The notes: generated by a model from the sequence alone, not told the origin. A stretch of DNA of 64,000 nucleotides from Rheinheimera oceanensis (GCF_018831085.1 NZ_JAGPNM010000007.1:1579-65578), one strand, 5' to 3'. Shown: positions 54,588 to 64,000, numbered from the stretch's first letter. Made by a program: numbers and translations.

Positions 54588-55942
54588 GCTGCGGTTACCT
54601 TGCTAATAACGTAGCGATACTTGCCTGACTTTTCTGGTTTTATTTCGCTACACTGTTGCACATCAATGTCCACATTTTGTCCCAGCCTGGCTTTGAGGCC
54701 ACTACTGATTTGCTGGCGTACTGCAACTGGTAGTTCTCCCTGCTGCCATACCACCTGCACAGTTGTCAGGCTGAGTGACTCCTGCACAATTTTAAAGGCT
54801 GTTATACCACTAATATCGCGCAGAATATAAATCAGTGCCAGGCCGTGCATCATAGTGCCGTCTGCAGCCTTAACAAAATCAGTGCTGCGCCCTTCAATTG
54901 ATTCCAGCAGTGGCAAACTGCGGCCACAACTGCAACGTTCTGTCGCTATGGTGCCAACATCGCCGGTACGATAGCGCACAAAAGGGAACTCAGACGTTGC
55001 CAGGTGAGTAACCACAATTTCTCCGGCTTGCCCGGCAGGCAGTACCTGGCCCTGGGCATCGACTATTTCTACAATGATGTCTTCGTAGGATAAATGCATG
55101 CCGCCGTGCGGGCACTGGTGGGCAATAAAGCCGGCATCGCGGCCGCCATAGCCGTTGGCTACCGGCGCGCCAAATACGGTGCTTATTAACTCACGCTGAT
55201 AAGGGTAGAGCCGCTCAGAGGTAACAAAAACCACTTTAATACCCAGGTTGTCCATGGCAATGCCATGGCGCTGTGCCGTTTGTGCCAGCAAGTGGTAAAC
55301 CGACGGATAGCCAAATAACATACGTGGTTTAACATCGCGTATTTGCTGCAAAAAGCTAAGTAGTTTATCTTCAGTTAAATCAAACGCCGGTACCAGTTCT
55401 GAGCGAAACAGCCGGTCGCGCCAGATGCGGGCTTTGTCCTGGACATTAAGCTCAATGGGTGAGCCCCAGGCTACAATTTCTTTGTCACCAATATCTACAC
55501 CCCACCAGCGCGTTGCCCGCCATTTGGCTGCTACATCGTGCGATACCCGCTCGTTGCCGAGTAAAAAAATCAGTGGCTGGCCACTGGAACCGCCGGTATT
55601 AAAGCGTTTCAGCTCACCGGCGTTGCCAGCTTTTAACTCAGTAAAATGCTCGCTGATCAGCGCTTTAGTTAAAAATGGCAATTTGCTTAAGTCGGCCGCA
55701 GTTTGAATATCATCAGGTGTAAGGCTGTGTTGTTGCATCAGACTACGGTAGTACGGCACCTGCTGGTAAAGCTGGGTAATAAAGCGCTGCAGGTTGTGGT
55801 TTTGCAGTTGCTGCAGTTTTTCCGCTGCTAACCACTGGCTTTGCTCTAACTGACGGCGGCGGCGCACGCTATCATGCTTTTTAAGAAATTCCTGCAGCGG
55901 AAAAATAACGGCTGAGATAAACCGGGTATAAAGCGCTGTCAT
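54584..55942 (-). CDS. PaaK/F390-synthetase-like CoA ligase family protein
   Basis: This 452-residue protein has the AMP-forming fold of phenylacetate-CoA ligase. RFNTGGSSGQPLIFLLGN (about 112-130) is the phosphate-binding loop, NGYGGRDAGFIAHQC the adenine region, and FVRYRTGDVG the hinge motif. Relatives adenylate aromatic or other carboxylates; in EPS loci they may supply acyl groups. Its start overlaps the upstream glycosyltransferase stop by four bases (ATGA), and its stop overlaps the 27-codon gene. Substrate is unknown. Confidence 0.87.
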   Translation of the reverse strand: MTALYTRFISAVIFPLQEFLKKHDSVRRRRQLEQSQWLAAEKLQQLQNHNLQRFITQLYQQVPYYRSLMQQHSLTPDDIQTAADLSKLPFLTKALISEHFTELKAGNAGELKRFNTGGSSGQPLIFLLGNERVSHDVAAKWRATRWWGVDIGDKEIVAWGSPIELNVQDKARIWRDRLFRSELVPAFDLTEDKLLSFLQQIRDVKPRMLFGYPSVYHLLAQTAQRHGIAMDNLGIKVVFVTSERLYPYQRELISTVFGAPVANGYGGRDAGFIAHQCPHGGMHLSYEDIIVEIVDAQGQVLPAGQAGEIVVTHLATSEFPFVRYRTGDVGTIATERCSCGRSLPLLESIEGRSTDFVKAADGTMMHGLALIYILRDISGITAFKIVQESLSLTTVQVVWQQGELPVAVRQQISSGLKARLGQNVDIDVQQCSEIKPEKSGKYRYVISKVTAA

Positions 55943-57048
55943 GCCTGGTGCTCCATGGCGCGTATTGCCGTATTGTAATGTCCGGCCAGTTGCCTGCCAA
56001 CTATGTGCCAGTGAAAGCGGCTGCTGTTTAGCAGGCCGTTTTGCACTAAATGCCGGCGTAATGCCGGAGAGGTCAGCAGTTGTTGTGCACAGATAAACAT
56101 AGCCTGATAATCGCCCGGCTCTGTCAGCAGAGCATCGGTTTTGTCTGTCACCAGGCGTGGAATACCGCCAACGTTGGTGCTTATTACCGGCACACCGCAG
56201 GCCATGGCTTCAATAACCGAATTAGGGGAGTTATCAACCAGGCTGCTGTTTAGCATGATATCAGCGCTGCGGTACAGTTCGGCCATTTGTGGTGTGTCCA
56301 GCCTACCGGCAAAGTGTACCGCCCGAGTTAAGCCGCTTTGTTGCACCTGTTGTTGCAACTGTGCTAACAAAGGGCCGGTACCGGCAATGGTTAACTTTGC
56401 CTGTGGGTACTGCAGATAAATCAGCTCAAAGGCTTTTAGTGCCGTAGCTACATCGTAAATGGCTTCCAGATTACGGGTAACAATAAAGTGCGGTGCTGTT
56501 ACCGGTTCTGTTTTGGTGGCTGAGGCCGGATAAAACAGCGTATGGTCAAGAATATTTGGCACTATCGCAGATGGCTGATCATAGCTGGCAAATACCTGCT
56601 GCAAAAAAGCAGACGGTACCAGCACGGCACTGGCACGACGCAGTGAGAAATGCACTTTGCGCCAACTGGCGGCAAAAAATGTTTCGGCGTGCCCGCCACG
56701 GTAATTTACGATAACCGGTGTGCGCCGCAGGTAGCTTATCCAGATAGCGGGTGCAGCAAACAAGTGCCATGACCAGCCAGAGTTTGCCATGATATGTACC
56801 ACTTGTGCTCTGCCAACAGCCTGATACAGGTTAATAATATAAGGCACCAGCCTGAACAGGGCCCGCAGGCCTGCAATACGGCCAATAAACGCTGGGCGGT
56901 AAGGCGCATTTACTGCAACCAGTTCAACGGTAGCACCATCTTGTTTAAGCAACGCTTTAAGTTGCCGGGTTTGGTTTGCCATGCCGCCAGCGGGCGGCGG
57001 GATAGGGCCAACAAGGCAGATATGTAGGTTGCTTACGCTATCAGACAC
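55939..57048 (-). CDS. Glycosyltransferase family 4
   Basis: This 369-residue GT-B enzyme starts with LVGPIPPPAGGMANQTRQL (about 12-30), the acceptor-side loop. The donor-site segment is LNSSLVDNSPNSVIEAMACG, followed by VPVISTNVGGIP. The E-x7-E-like arrangement is typical of family 4. It transfers a sugar to the EPS unit in the cytoplasm. It overlaps its neighbours on both sides (4 and 8 bases), so it sits in a tight operon. Confidence 0.92.
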   Translation of the reverse strand: MSDSVSNLHICLVGPIPPPAGGMANQTRQLKALLKQDGATVELVAVNAPYRPAFIGRIAGLRALFRLVPYIINLYQAVGRAQVVHIMANSGWSWHLFAAPAIWISYLRRTPVIVNYRGGHAETFFAASWRKVHFSLRRASAVLVPSAFLQQVFASYDQPSAIVPNILDHTLFYPASATKTEPVTAPHFIVTRNLEAIYDVATALKAFELIYLQYPQAKLTIAGTGPLLAQLQQQVQQSGLTRAVHFAGRLDTPQMAELYRSADIMLNSSLVDNSPNSVIEAMACGVPVISTNVGGIPRLVTDKTDALLTEPGDYQAMFICAQQLLTSPALRRHLVQNGLLNSSRFHWHIVGRQLAGHYNTAIRAMEHQA

Positions 57049-58246
57049 GAGTCAGCCCCGCATAAACATCAGCGTAACGGTTCACAGATACCGCCCAGTT
57101 ACGTTCTGTCTGGATATAGTGCAGTGCATTATCAATAATACTGTCGTTGGTGCTGAAATTTTTTAGTGCTCTGACAGCTTGCTCGGCCAGATCATCAATA
57201 TTGTCGCGTTGAAATAACCAGCCGGTTTTGGCATGTTCAATCAGCTCTAAATGGCCGCCGACATCAGATGCCAGCAGCATCATACCCTGCGCCATAGCCT
57301 CCAGCGGTTTTAGTGGTGTTACCAGCTCTGTTAAGCGCATGGCTTTACGCGGATATACCAGTAAATCGACCAGGCTGTAATATTGCATCACATCGCGGTG
57401 TGCTACCCGGCCCGGCATAATTACGGCGTCTTCAAGCTGAAGCTCGCTAACCAACTGCTGCAATGCCTCTTGTTGTGGCCCGCCGCCAACAAGTAATAGC
57501 ATGGCATCCGGCACTTTTTGCCTGATCAATGGCAGAGCCCTGATCAGCAGATCCAAGCCTTCATAGGCGTAAAACGAACCAAGAAAGCCCAGTACCGGCT
57601 TGTTCTTCAGTTTAAACTGCAACTCTAGCACGGTGTTTTTTTCACGAATAAGCTGAAACTGCTCAGGGTCAACCGCATTGGGGATCACGGTTATTTTGTC
57701 TGCGCTAATGCCACGGCTGACAAGGTCTTGCCTTAAACCCTCACAAATAGTGGTAACAGCATCTGCTTTTTTCGCCACGTGGGTTTCCAGCGATTGCGTC
57801 ATGTTATAACGCAGATCACCTTCGGTGCAGGTACCATGGTCAACTGCGGCATCTTCCCAAAACGCCCGTATTTCATACACTACCGGCAGTTTGGCTTTTT
57901 TGGCCGCCCATAATGCTGCCAGACCGTTTAGTGCTGGCGAGTGCGCATGCAGTATGTCGGGTTTTTCTTCGCTGATAATCTCTAAGATGCGTTTTTTTAG
58001 CGCCAATACCACAGCCAGCTCTTTTAATACCGGTAAACTCCAAAACCAGCTGCTATAAGGCAAAGTACGGTAAAAGCTGAAGCCTTCGGCTTGTTCTGTA
58101 CCTTGCTTTTCGGTGGGGTGTTTCGGGCTGGTAACATGGCATGTCTGGTAGCCGAGTTTACGTTGCTGCTGCAAAATAGCGCGTGAGCGAAACGTATAGC
58201 CACTGTGTAATGGCAAAGAATGATCAAAAATATGCAGGATCTTCAT
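57041..58246 (-). CDS. Glycosyltransferase, exosortase A system-associated (family 4)
   Basis: This 401-residue GT-B enzyme starts MKILHIFDHSLPLHSGYTFR, the recognisable N-terminus of the XrtA-linked glycosyltransferase family. LHAHSPALNGLAALWAA and LLVYPRKAMRLTELVTPLKP are further landmarks. I chose ATG 58246, which overlaps the upstream amidotransferase stop as ATGA; the in-frame start at 58291 would lie inside that gene. Donor sugar unknown. Confidence 0.93.
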   Translation of the reverse strand: MKILHIFDHSLPLHSGYTFRSRAILQQQRKLGYQTCHVTSPKHPTEKQGTEQAEGFSFYRTLPYSSWFWSLPVLKELAVVLALKKRILEIISEEKPDILHAHSPALNGLAALWAAKKAKLPVVYEIRAFWEDAAVDHGTCTEGDLRYNMTQSLETHVAKKADAVTTICEGLRQDLVSRGISADKITVIPNAVDPEQFQLIREKNTVLELQFKLKNKPVLGFLGSFYAYEGLDLLIRALPLIRQKVPDAMLLLVGGGPQQEALQQLVSELQLEDAVIMPGRVAHRDVMQYYSLVDLLVYPRKAMRLTELVTPLKPLEAMAQGMMLLASDVGGHLELIEHAKTGWLFQRDNIDDLAEQAVRALKNFSTNDSIIDNALHYIQTERNWAVSVNRYADVYAGLTRV

Positions 58247-60138
58247 TTGCTGTTGCGCTCCAGAAACGCTGAAAACATCAGCAGTGTCCATAGTGCTGCG
58301 CTGTTATCTTTCAGGGCGCGTTTGTGATCGTCAATCAGCTGTTTTAACTCGGTAACATTAAAGTAGCCGCTGTTAATCATCACGTCGGACAACAATTTAT
58401 CCTGCAGCTTTTGCTGCAATGGCCCGCGAAACCATTCAGCCAGCGGAACGGCAAAGCCCATTTTTTTACGATACAGCACATCAGCCGGTAAATGCGGTTC
58501 CAGGGCTTTTTTCAGCGAGAACTTACCCACGCCATTTTGCAAGTTAGCGCCTGAATCAGCGGTAAAGGCCCACTCGACAAATTTGTGATCTAAAAACGGC
58601 ACCCGTACTTCAAGTGAGTGCGCCATGGAGGCGCGGTCTACTTTGGTAAGAATATCGCCCACCAGATAGGTTTTCATATCCAGATACTGGGCTATTTTCA
58701 TCGGGTCAAGATGTTTAACTTTGGCACCGTAGCGGCGAAATACTTCCAGCGAGCTGTAACCGTTGAGACGCTGTTTAAACGCCGGCGAAAACAGCCTGTC
58801 GCGCTGATCCTGGCGCAAAATAGCAATAGAGTTGTGGTAGCCGGCAACAGTGTCCATTGCCAATGACTGAAAGGTGGTTTTTGCGCGTAAAAAGCGCGGT
58901 GCCCAGTCCAGTTTAGGATAAATTTTACCCAGCAAGCCGAAAATAGGCTTTCTTACTGCCAGTGGCAACCAGTTACGAAAACGCTCTTCATTCAGGTGCA
59001 GCTTATAGCGGCGATAGCCAGCAAATAACTCGTCGGCACCATCGCCGCTTAATGCTACTGTGACATGCTGGCGGGCCATTTGACATACGCGGTAGGTGGG
59101 TATTGCAGAGCTGTCGGCATAAGGCTCGTCGTACAAGTCTGCCAGTTGATCCAGCAGTTCAAAATCGTTCTGGCTAACGACATTTTCATGGTGGTTAGTG
59201 TTATAACGCGTGGCAACCTGACGGGCAAATTCGGTTTCATTAAATTGTGGACTGTCAAAACCAATAGAGCAGGTATTAACCGGATCACTTTGCAGGTCGG
59301 CCATCATAGCGACAACGGCACTTGAATCGACACCACCGGATAAAAAGGCCCCCAGCGGTACTTCTGCTACCAGACGAATATCAACCGCTTCACGAAACCG
59401 GGTGATCAGCTCTGCGCTTAGCTCCTGCTCTGTTACGGCAGCTTGCCATTGCGTCGGCACATCCCAGTACTGTTTGGGCTCGCTAAGCTGTGCCTGGCCG
59501 TGCTGTAACAACAAGGTGTGGCCCGGCGCTAACTTATAGCTGTGCTGGTAAATAGTATAAGGCTCTGGAATATAGCCAAAGCTGAAATAGTCTTCGATAG
59601 TACTGTCGCGCAGTGTGGTAACAAAATCCGGATGGTTGCGCAGTACTTTAAGTTCTGAGCCAAAAATAAACTGGCCATCATCAAGCAGCGAGTAAAACAG
59701 TGGTTTAATGCCAAGACGGTCACGTGCCAGAAACAGACACTGGCGGCTGCTATCCCAGATAGCAAAAGCGAACATACCGCGCAGGTGATGCACGCAGTCC
59801 TCACCCCATTCGAGCCAGGCATTAAGGATAGTTTCGGTATCACCGTTGGTATTAAACTGATAGCCCTTACCAAGCAGCTCCTGACGCAGTTCACGGTAAT
59901 TGTAGATTTCACCGTTAAATACGATGCAGGCCTGTGCATTGGCGCTTTGCATAGGTTGCGGGCTGCCGGCAATATCAATAATTGATAACCGGCGGTGCGC
60001 CAGGCCAACCGTCGGTTGAAAAAAGTAGTCTCCTGCATCCGGGCCCCGGTGCCACTGGCTGTCATTCATTTTAGCCAGAACTTGCGATTCAGGCGTAGCC
60101 TGGGTTTTCAGCTGATAAATTCCTGCTATACCACACAT
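58243..60138 (-). CDS. XrtA/PEP-CTERM system amidotransferase (asparagine synthase-like)
   Basis: This 631-residue protein has an intact class II glutaminase domain, starting MCGIAGIYQL with catalytic Cys2. HRGPDAGDYF and the PP-loop FLSGGVDSSAVVAMM follow, then GDGADELFAGYRRY. It should use glutamine nitrogen to amidate a carboxylate on an EPS sugar or side chain. It is the amidotransferase usually found with XrtA, lying between two XrtA-associated glycosyltransferases. It overlaps the next gene by four bases and is three bases from the upstream one. Confidence 0.94.
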   Translation of the reverse strand: MCGIAGIYQLKTQATPESQVLAKMNDSQWHRGPDAGDYFFQPTVGLAHRRLSIIDIAGSPQPMQSANAQACIVFNGEIYNYRELRQELLGKGYQFNTNGDTETILNAWLEWGEDCVHHLRGMFAFAIWDSSRQCLFLARDRLGIKPLFYSLLDDGQFIFGSELKVLRNHPDFVTTLRDSTIEDYFSFGYIPEPYTIYQHSYKLAPGHTLLLQHGQAQLSEPKQYWDVPTQWQAAVTEQELSAELITRFREAVDIRLVAEVPLGAFLSGGVDSSAVVAMMADLQSDPVNTCSIGFDSPQFNETEFARQVATRYNTNHHENVVSQNDFELLDQLADLYDEPYADSSAIPTYRVCQMARQHVTVALSGDGADELFAGYRRYKLHLNEERFRNWLPLAVRKPIFGLLGKIYPKLDWAPRFLRAKTTFQSLAMDTVAGYHNSIAILRQDQRDRLFSPAFKQRLNGYSSLEVFRRYGAKVKHLDPMKIAQYLDMKTYLVGDILTKVDRASMAHSLEVRVPFLDHKFVEWAFTADSGANLQNGVGKFSLKKALEPHLPADVLYRKKMGFAVPLAEWFRGPLQQKLQDKLLSDVMINSGYFNVTELKQLIDDHKRALKDNSAALWTLLMFSAFLERNSK

Positions 60139-60140
60139 GG

Positions 60141-61298
60141 TTAACTCTGCGTCCTTGTCATTTCGTAAAGCTTTTGATATCGCTGTACCATCGTATCTAT
60201 ACTAAAGTGCTGATGGCAATGGTTTTTTACCAAATCTGCATCGTAAGCCAGCGCTTTGCGCTGTTGCAGATAGCGTAACATGGCGTTCGATAACTGCTGC
60301 GGGTTATCTGAATCTACCAGGTTAGTATTAAGCAGTGCGCTTGGCAGTAAATCCGGGTTGCCGCCCACTGCGGTGGCAATAACCGGTGTACCGGCTGCCA
60401 TGGCTTCGAGCAAAGTATTAGAAATACCTTCTGCCAGCGAGGGCAGCACAAATACATCGAAGCGCTGCATTAGCTGCGCAATATCCTGCCGGTTGCCGGT
60501 AAACACCACCTGAGAGCCTAATTTTAAGGTATCGCACAGTTGCTCAAGCTCTTGCCGGCAGGGACCGTCACCGACAATAATCAATGCACTTTCTGAGCGG
60601 TACTGCGGATATTGCTGCAGCAACAAACTGTAGGAGCGAAGCAGCAATGCCTGATTTTTAACACTGGCCAGGCGGCCCACTGTGGCAAACACAATAGGAG
60701 CAGGCGAAGTAGTGCCAGGCGGCAGAGTAAGCTCTGCCGGTGTGGCATTGGCATACTTAGCGGTTTCTACACCGTTGCAAATGCGCTCAACCCGGTTTTT
60801 GTCCAGTTTAATAATGTTAGTCAGATAATGTTCCGCTTCAGATGACAAACAAATAAAGCGCTGAACAAAGCCTTTAAATATACGGCGTATCAGGCGGTTT
60901 TTTTTATTACAACCGCCTATATCATGGCTGTCCCAGCCGTGCTCTCCATGCAAACGCAGGGGTATTTTACGCCACCACCCCACAACCTGCAGTTCCAGTG
61001 TTGCCAGATTGCGGCTATGCAGTATGTCTGGCTGCAGGTTCTGTAACAGCACATTTAACCGGCTAAATGTACCCCAGTCATGGCCTTCGGCTTTGTTCAG
61101 ACAGTACAGTCCGGCATTATTTGTTTTTATGCGTTTGACAAACTGCGGGTCGTGGCCGGTTAGCGTAATAATACTGTGGCGAAATTTGTCCTGCGGTAAA
61201 TGGTTGATCAGGTTAACCAGGCCATTTTCCAGACCACCGGTGCTAAAGTGCCAGATCAGATGAGCAATATGTACCGGTTGTTGCTGGCGTTCAGTCAT
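60141..61298 (-). CDS. PEP-CTERM/XrtA system glycosyltransferase (TIGR03088-like)
   Basis: This 385-residue GT-B enzyme begins with HIAHLIWHFSTGGLENGLV (about 10-28), the diagnostic start of this XrtA glycosyltransferase family. HSRNLATLE and the donor site FVLPSLAEGISNTLLEAMA follow. I chose ATG 61298, five bases after GGAGG; it overlaps the exosortase stop by eight bases, and the longer frame to 61400 would run inside the exosortase gene. Donor sugar unknown. Confidence 0.93.
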   Translation of the reverse strand: MTERQQQPVHIAHLIWHFSTGGLENGLVNLINHLPQDKFRHSIITLTGHDPQFVKRIKTNNAGLYCLNKAEGHDWGTFSRLNVLLQNLQPDILHSRNLATLELQVVGWWRKIPLRLHGEHGWDSHDIGGCNKKNRLIRRIFKGFVQRFICLSSEAEHYLTNIIKLDKNRVERICNGVETAKYANATPAELTLPPGTTSPAPIVFATVGRLASVKNQALLLRSYSLLLQQYPQYRSESALIIVGDGPCRQELEQLCDTLKLGSQVVFTGNRQDIAQLMQRFDVFVLPSLAEGISNTLLEAMAAGTPVIATAVGGNPDLLPSALLNTNLVDSDNPQQLSNAMLRYLQQRKALAYDADLVKNHCHQHFSIDTMVQRYQKLYEMTRTQS

Positions 61299-62754
61299 AT
61301 TGGCCTCCGGCAACGGCTTGCTCAGTACCGGTTTGGGTTTGGGCCAACAAGGCTGCGGCTTGTTGTAGCACTGCCAGATTTTGCTCTGAGGCTTTACCAT
61401 TTACCGATACCGCAAAAATATAGGCACTGGACTGGTCATCAGCAAGGTAGCTCAATGCCTGGCGTATTTTTACTTCCAGCTCGGGTACTACCCGTTGTTC
61501 GTCAATCTGGTACCAGTACAGCACTGTACGTTGTTCATTCGTCAGGCTTCTTAGCTGCAATATGGCACTATCGGTGCCGGTAATGCGTTTTTGTATCTGC
61601 CAGCGTTGTTTATCAAACAGATTATTTTGCCAGTTAATCAGTTCGCCATTTTGCTGCTTATTACCATAACGGGCGGCAAAATACTCGGTTCCTGCATTAT
61701 CCTGAGTATGGCTCTGGGCCAGACTGTCTACAAAATTGATGCCCCAGTTACTTTTTTCTACCGGCTCACTGGCAAAAGGCATGATGAGGTTGTTCACTGT
61801 TGCGGGTTCTGTTATCACATTTAGCGATAACCGGTAACTCAGGGTTATAGCCACAATTGCAGTGGCCAGAACCAACATTGATGGTCTGGTCTGTAAGCTA
61901 AAATGTTGTTTGCTGCGCCGTTCAAGCTTTTGGGCAGGATCTGAAAATCTTGCCCCTAACCAGAAACCTGCAATTAATACCAGACCGAAAAACAGCCAGC
62001 CATACAAATAGTGATCAGCACCAAAGCCAAAGCGCATATCGGTTTTTTCACCGATATAAACCAGCATAAAAGCCCGCACACCATTGGCCAGCACTGATAA
62101 CAAGGCCATAAACACGACAAAACTGATTTGTTTCCAGATTTTGTTATAGTGCAGGTAGGCAAACAGCGCTGAAATAGCCAGAGACGCAATAAGAAAACGC
62201 AAGCCTGAGCAGGCTTCTGCAACTTCAAATAAACCTACCGGAGTGGCCAGATAAAGCCCCTCCCGGTAAACCGGAATACTGACAGTCTGTAGCATCACCA
62301 CGGTGAGATCGGCAGTAATGTTCTGTAAAAACGGCGATAGCTCTTCGCCAAAAGGTACCAGAAATATCAGATAAGCAATGGCAAACCAATGCAGGCGGCT
62401 GTTAGTGCTACCAAAAGCAAGCCATAGCAATGCCTGTAACGACATTACGGCTGCAAGATGCATTAGCAGGGCAATGTCTGCCGCGTAGCCAAACAGCCAA
62501 ATCAGTTGCAGCAATATCAGGCCAAGTGCAGGCAGCCATAGCCAGGAATCAGGTGCGGAAGGTGTAATAAGCGGGGTTTTAGCCCGGTAAAAGAAATACA
62601 GACAGATGGGCAGGATCAGATAGCAATGATTATAGGTGGCAGAACTGCGCCATACCCGCTCCATATCCAGCCAGGTTGAGCTGTACAGCATGATATAAGC
62701 CAAGCTGATAACAGTAACAAGCAAAATATTGTGCTGGCGGTTTAACAGGGTCAT
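61291..62754 (-). CDS. xrtA: Exosortase A fused to an EpsI domain
   Basis: This 487-residue protein has eight or so membrane helices followed by a periplasmic tail. The exosortase catalytic triad is visible: Cys182 in VAEACSGLRF, Arg227 in LANGVRAF, and His248 in GADHYLYGW. The C-terminal portion (about 330-480) is an EpsI/DUF3485 domain. It cleaves and sorts PEP-CTERM proteins at the inner membrane, probably attaching them to another acceptor. I chose ATG 62754, overlapping the upstream glycosyltransferase stop as ATGA. A separate epsI gene is not seen. Confidence 0.95.
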   Translation of the reverse strand: MTLLNRQHNILLVTVISLAYIMLYSSTWLDMERVWRSSATYNHCYLILPICLYFFYRAKTPLITPSAPDSWLWLPALGLILLQLIWLFGYAADIALLMHLAAVMSLQALLWLAFGSTNSRLHWFAIAYLIFLVPFGEELSPFLQNITADLTVVMLQTVSIPVYREGLYLATPVGLFEVAEACSGLRFLIASLAISALFAYLHYNKIWKQISFVVFMALLSVLANGVRAFMLVYIGEKTDMRFGFGADHYLYGWLFFGLVLIAGFWLGARFSDPAQKLERRSKQHFSLQTRPSMLVLATAIVAITLSYRLSLNVITEPATVNNLIMPFASEPVEKSNWGINFVDSLAQSHTQDNAGTEYFAARYGNKQQNGELINWQNNLFDKQRWQIQKRITGTDSAILQLRSLTNEQRTVLYWYQIDEQRVVPELEVKIRQALSYLADDQSSAYIFAVSVNGKASEQNLAVLQQAAALLAQTQTGTEQAVAGGQYD

Positions 62755-63971
62755 GCCGGTAACTCCGGACGGATAAAACTGTTTAACCGTACTAACGTTT
62801 GCTGCCAGGTGAAATGCTGTAAAATCCACTGCCGGTTGGCAGAGGGCGTTGAGGTGCGATCCAGTTGCTGTTTGCAGGCGCGGATAAAACCCTCTACGCC
62901 ATCGGCAATCACTGCATCTTCGCTGGCCGGAGCATTAATGCCTTCCATTGCCATGGCACTGCACACCACCGCTTTGTTCATGGCCATAGCTTCAAGCACT
63001 TTATTTTGTATACCGCGAGCTATCAGCATAGGTGCTACCGCAAAGAGAGCATGACTGATGTAGGGGCGTACGTCATCTACGCGGCCGGTAACAACTACAC
63101 CAGCTTGCTGGCTAAGGGCCCGCACCTCAGCGCTGGGTTTGCCGCCAACTATCATAAAGTGTAACTGCGGATATAACTGTTTTAACCGTGGCCAGATGTT
63201 CTGACAAAACCAGCATACGGCATCGACGTTAGCCCAGTAATCCATGGCGCCGGTAAAGACGATATACTGCTCAGGCAATGTCTGTTCTGCGCTGTACTGT
63301 GCAGTTTCAGGTGAGAAATAGTCAGTATCAACACCATTTAATACGCTGTGCACTTTGTGCTGCAACTCTGCTGGCAGCATGGCACGAAATGCATTGGCTT
63401 CGTCGTCTGACACAAACAGACTGCTGCTAAAACGCTGACAAATCTGTTTTTCGTATTGCAGCAGCAATCTGGCTTCACGCTGATAGAACCAGCGTTTTAC
63501 TCCACGGGATTTCTCGGCATACTGGCGCCACTTGTCTGAGTCAATATCAACAAAGTCTATAACCTTGCTTAATGACTGATATTCGCTTTTATCGACGTAC
63601 TGAGCCATGGAAGATGAGTACACCAGTACCTTTGCAATTTTATGTGTGCTAATAGTGGCTTTTACCCAGGCAGCCATAGCCCGGCTGAAATAATAGGGCA
63701 GGGTAATGGCCTGGTTTTTAATAAAACCGCTTAAGGCACACAGTTTTGCCTGCCACTTGGTTTGGTTTACACAAAATACAGTGGCGCACCACTGGTTGAG
63801 AGCGTTTATATACTGTCTGTCAAAAGGATCATCGATAAAACAGCCCAAATGCACTGTGTAGTGCTGGCTTAGCGCTTTCATTAAGTTAAAAGAGCGGATC
63901 TTATCGCCCTTATTTGGCGGGTAGGGAATACGATGTACCAGCAACAACAAATCCGGTTTAGTGGTTGTCAT
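62751..63971 (-). CDS. PEP-CTERM/XrtA system glycosyltransferase (TIGR03087-like)
   Basis: This 406-residue GT-B enzyme starts with LLLVHRIPYPPNKGDKIRSF (about 9-28), diagnostic of the TIGR03087-type XrtA glycosyltransferase. VFTGAMDYWANVDAV and the donor-site VAPMLIARGIQNKVLEAMAM follow. The ATG at 63971 is the first in frame; only 29 bases remain to the right edge, so its promoter and any upstream gene lie outside the window. It overlaps the exosortase gene by four bases. Confidence 0.94.
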   Translation of the reverse strand: MTTTKPDLLLLVHRIPYPPNKGDKIRSFNLMKALSQHYTVHLGCFIDDPFDRQYINALNQWCATVFCVNQTKWQAKLCALSGFIKNQAITLPYYFSRAMAAWVKATISTHKIAKVLVYSSSMAQYVDKSEYQSLSKVIDFVDIDSDKWRQYAEKSRGVKRWFYQREARLLLQYEKQICQRFSSSLFVSDDEANAFRAMLPAELQHKVHSVLNGVDTDYFSPETAQYSAEQTLPEQYIVFTGAMDYWANVDAVCWFCQNIWPRLKQLYPQLHFMIVGGKPSAEVRALSQQAGVVVTGRVDDVRPYISHALFAVAPMLIARGIQNKVLEAMAMNKAVVCSAMAMEGINAPASEDAVIADGVEGFIRACKQQLDRTSTPSANRQWILQHFTWQQTLVRLNSFIRPELPA

Positions 63972-64000
63972 CCCAGATACCTCGACAGGGCAGGGCCAAT

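Noticed and set aside
59529..60065. 178-codon minus-strand frame inside the XrtA amidotransferase gene
   Set aside because: It is an out-of-frame shadow of a confident gene, rich in Cys, Arg and Leu runs typical of shifted frames.

Overview
The window looks like a chromosomal segment of a Gram-negative gammaproteobacterium. Housekeeping order (MATE exporter divergent from ribE; thrS-infC-rpmI-rplT; a PsrA-type regulator next to fadE; upp) and the sequence style fit an Alteromonadales/Chromatiaceae organism such as Rheinheimera or Alishewanella. That genus guess is inference; no rRNA or species marker is present.

Region 1 (1-6.3 kb) is a disrupted MATE exporter locus. A complete mdtK/norM-like gene (4890-6248) is accompanied by two decayed relatives: a near-identical fragment at the left edge (1-337) and a divergent C-terminal fragment (4406-4838). 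Between the fragments sits an AT-rich, foreign-looking three-gene module: a gamma-class N6-adenine DNA methyltransferase (minus strand), and a divergent, tightly coupled pair made of a P-loop ATPase with a C-terminal zinc ribbon and a HEPN-like protein. This is the best candidate for an undescribed (anti-phage or anti-plasmid) system.

Region 2 (6.3-22.6 kb) is core genome: riboflavin synthase, a CPXCG protein, a pteridine-reductase-like SDR, a fructosamine kinase family protein, thrS-infC (AUU start)-rpmI-rplT, an NlpE/META lipoprotein, an alpha/beta hydrolase coupled to upp, a DPP-IV-type peptidase, an HD-GYP protein, a psrA-like regulator with visible promoter and operator, fadE, and a GNAT. 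A 102-bp foldback element lies at 17473-17574.

Region 3 (22.7-64 kb) is a large exosortase A (XrtA)/PEP-CTERM exopolysaccharide locus in several divergent blocks. It has the PEP-CTERM-associated acyltransferase with a ThiF-nitroreductase fusion; one PEP-CTERM substrate behind a strong sigma-54 promoter match; PrsT; a WecC-type dehydrogenase; an ACP, acyl-CoA ligase and PLP decarboxylase; an SGNH/MBOAT/sulfotransferase decoration block; a triple-VanZ protein; exosortase-associated hydrolases 1 and 2; a DegT-like protein; two GNAT/FemAB-like proteins; a deacetylase; two asparagine-synthase-like proteins (one without the glutaminase cysteine); glycosyltransferases; a pyruvyl transferase; a flippase; an O-ligase; and an XrtA-EpsI fusion. 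A 27-residue membrane peptide gene (54504-54587), translationally coupled on both sides, lies just before the ligase.

Together, region 3 should build a lipid-linked polysaccharide from nucleotide sugars, decorate it (acyl, sulfate, pyruvate, deacetylation), flip and ligate or polymerise it, and use XrtA to process PEP-CTERM proteins. Chain-length, Wza-type export and PrsK/PrsR genes are not in the window and may lie beyond the right edge. No tRNA, rRNA, CRISPR array or intact insertion sequence was seen, and no gene-free stretch exceeds 300 bases.
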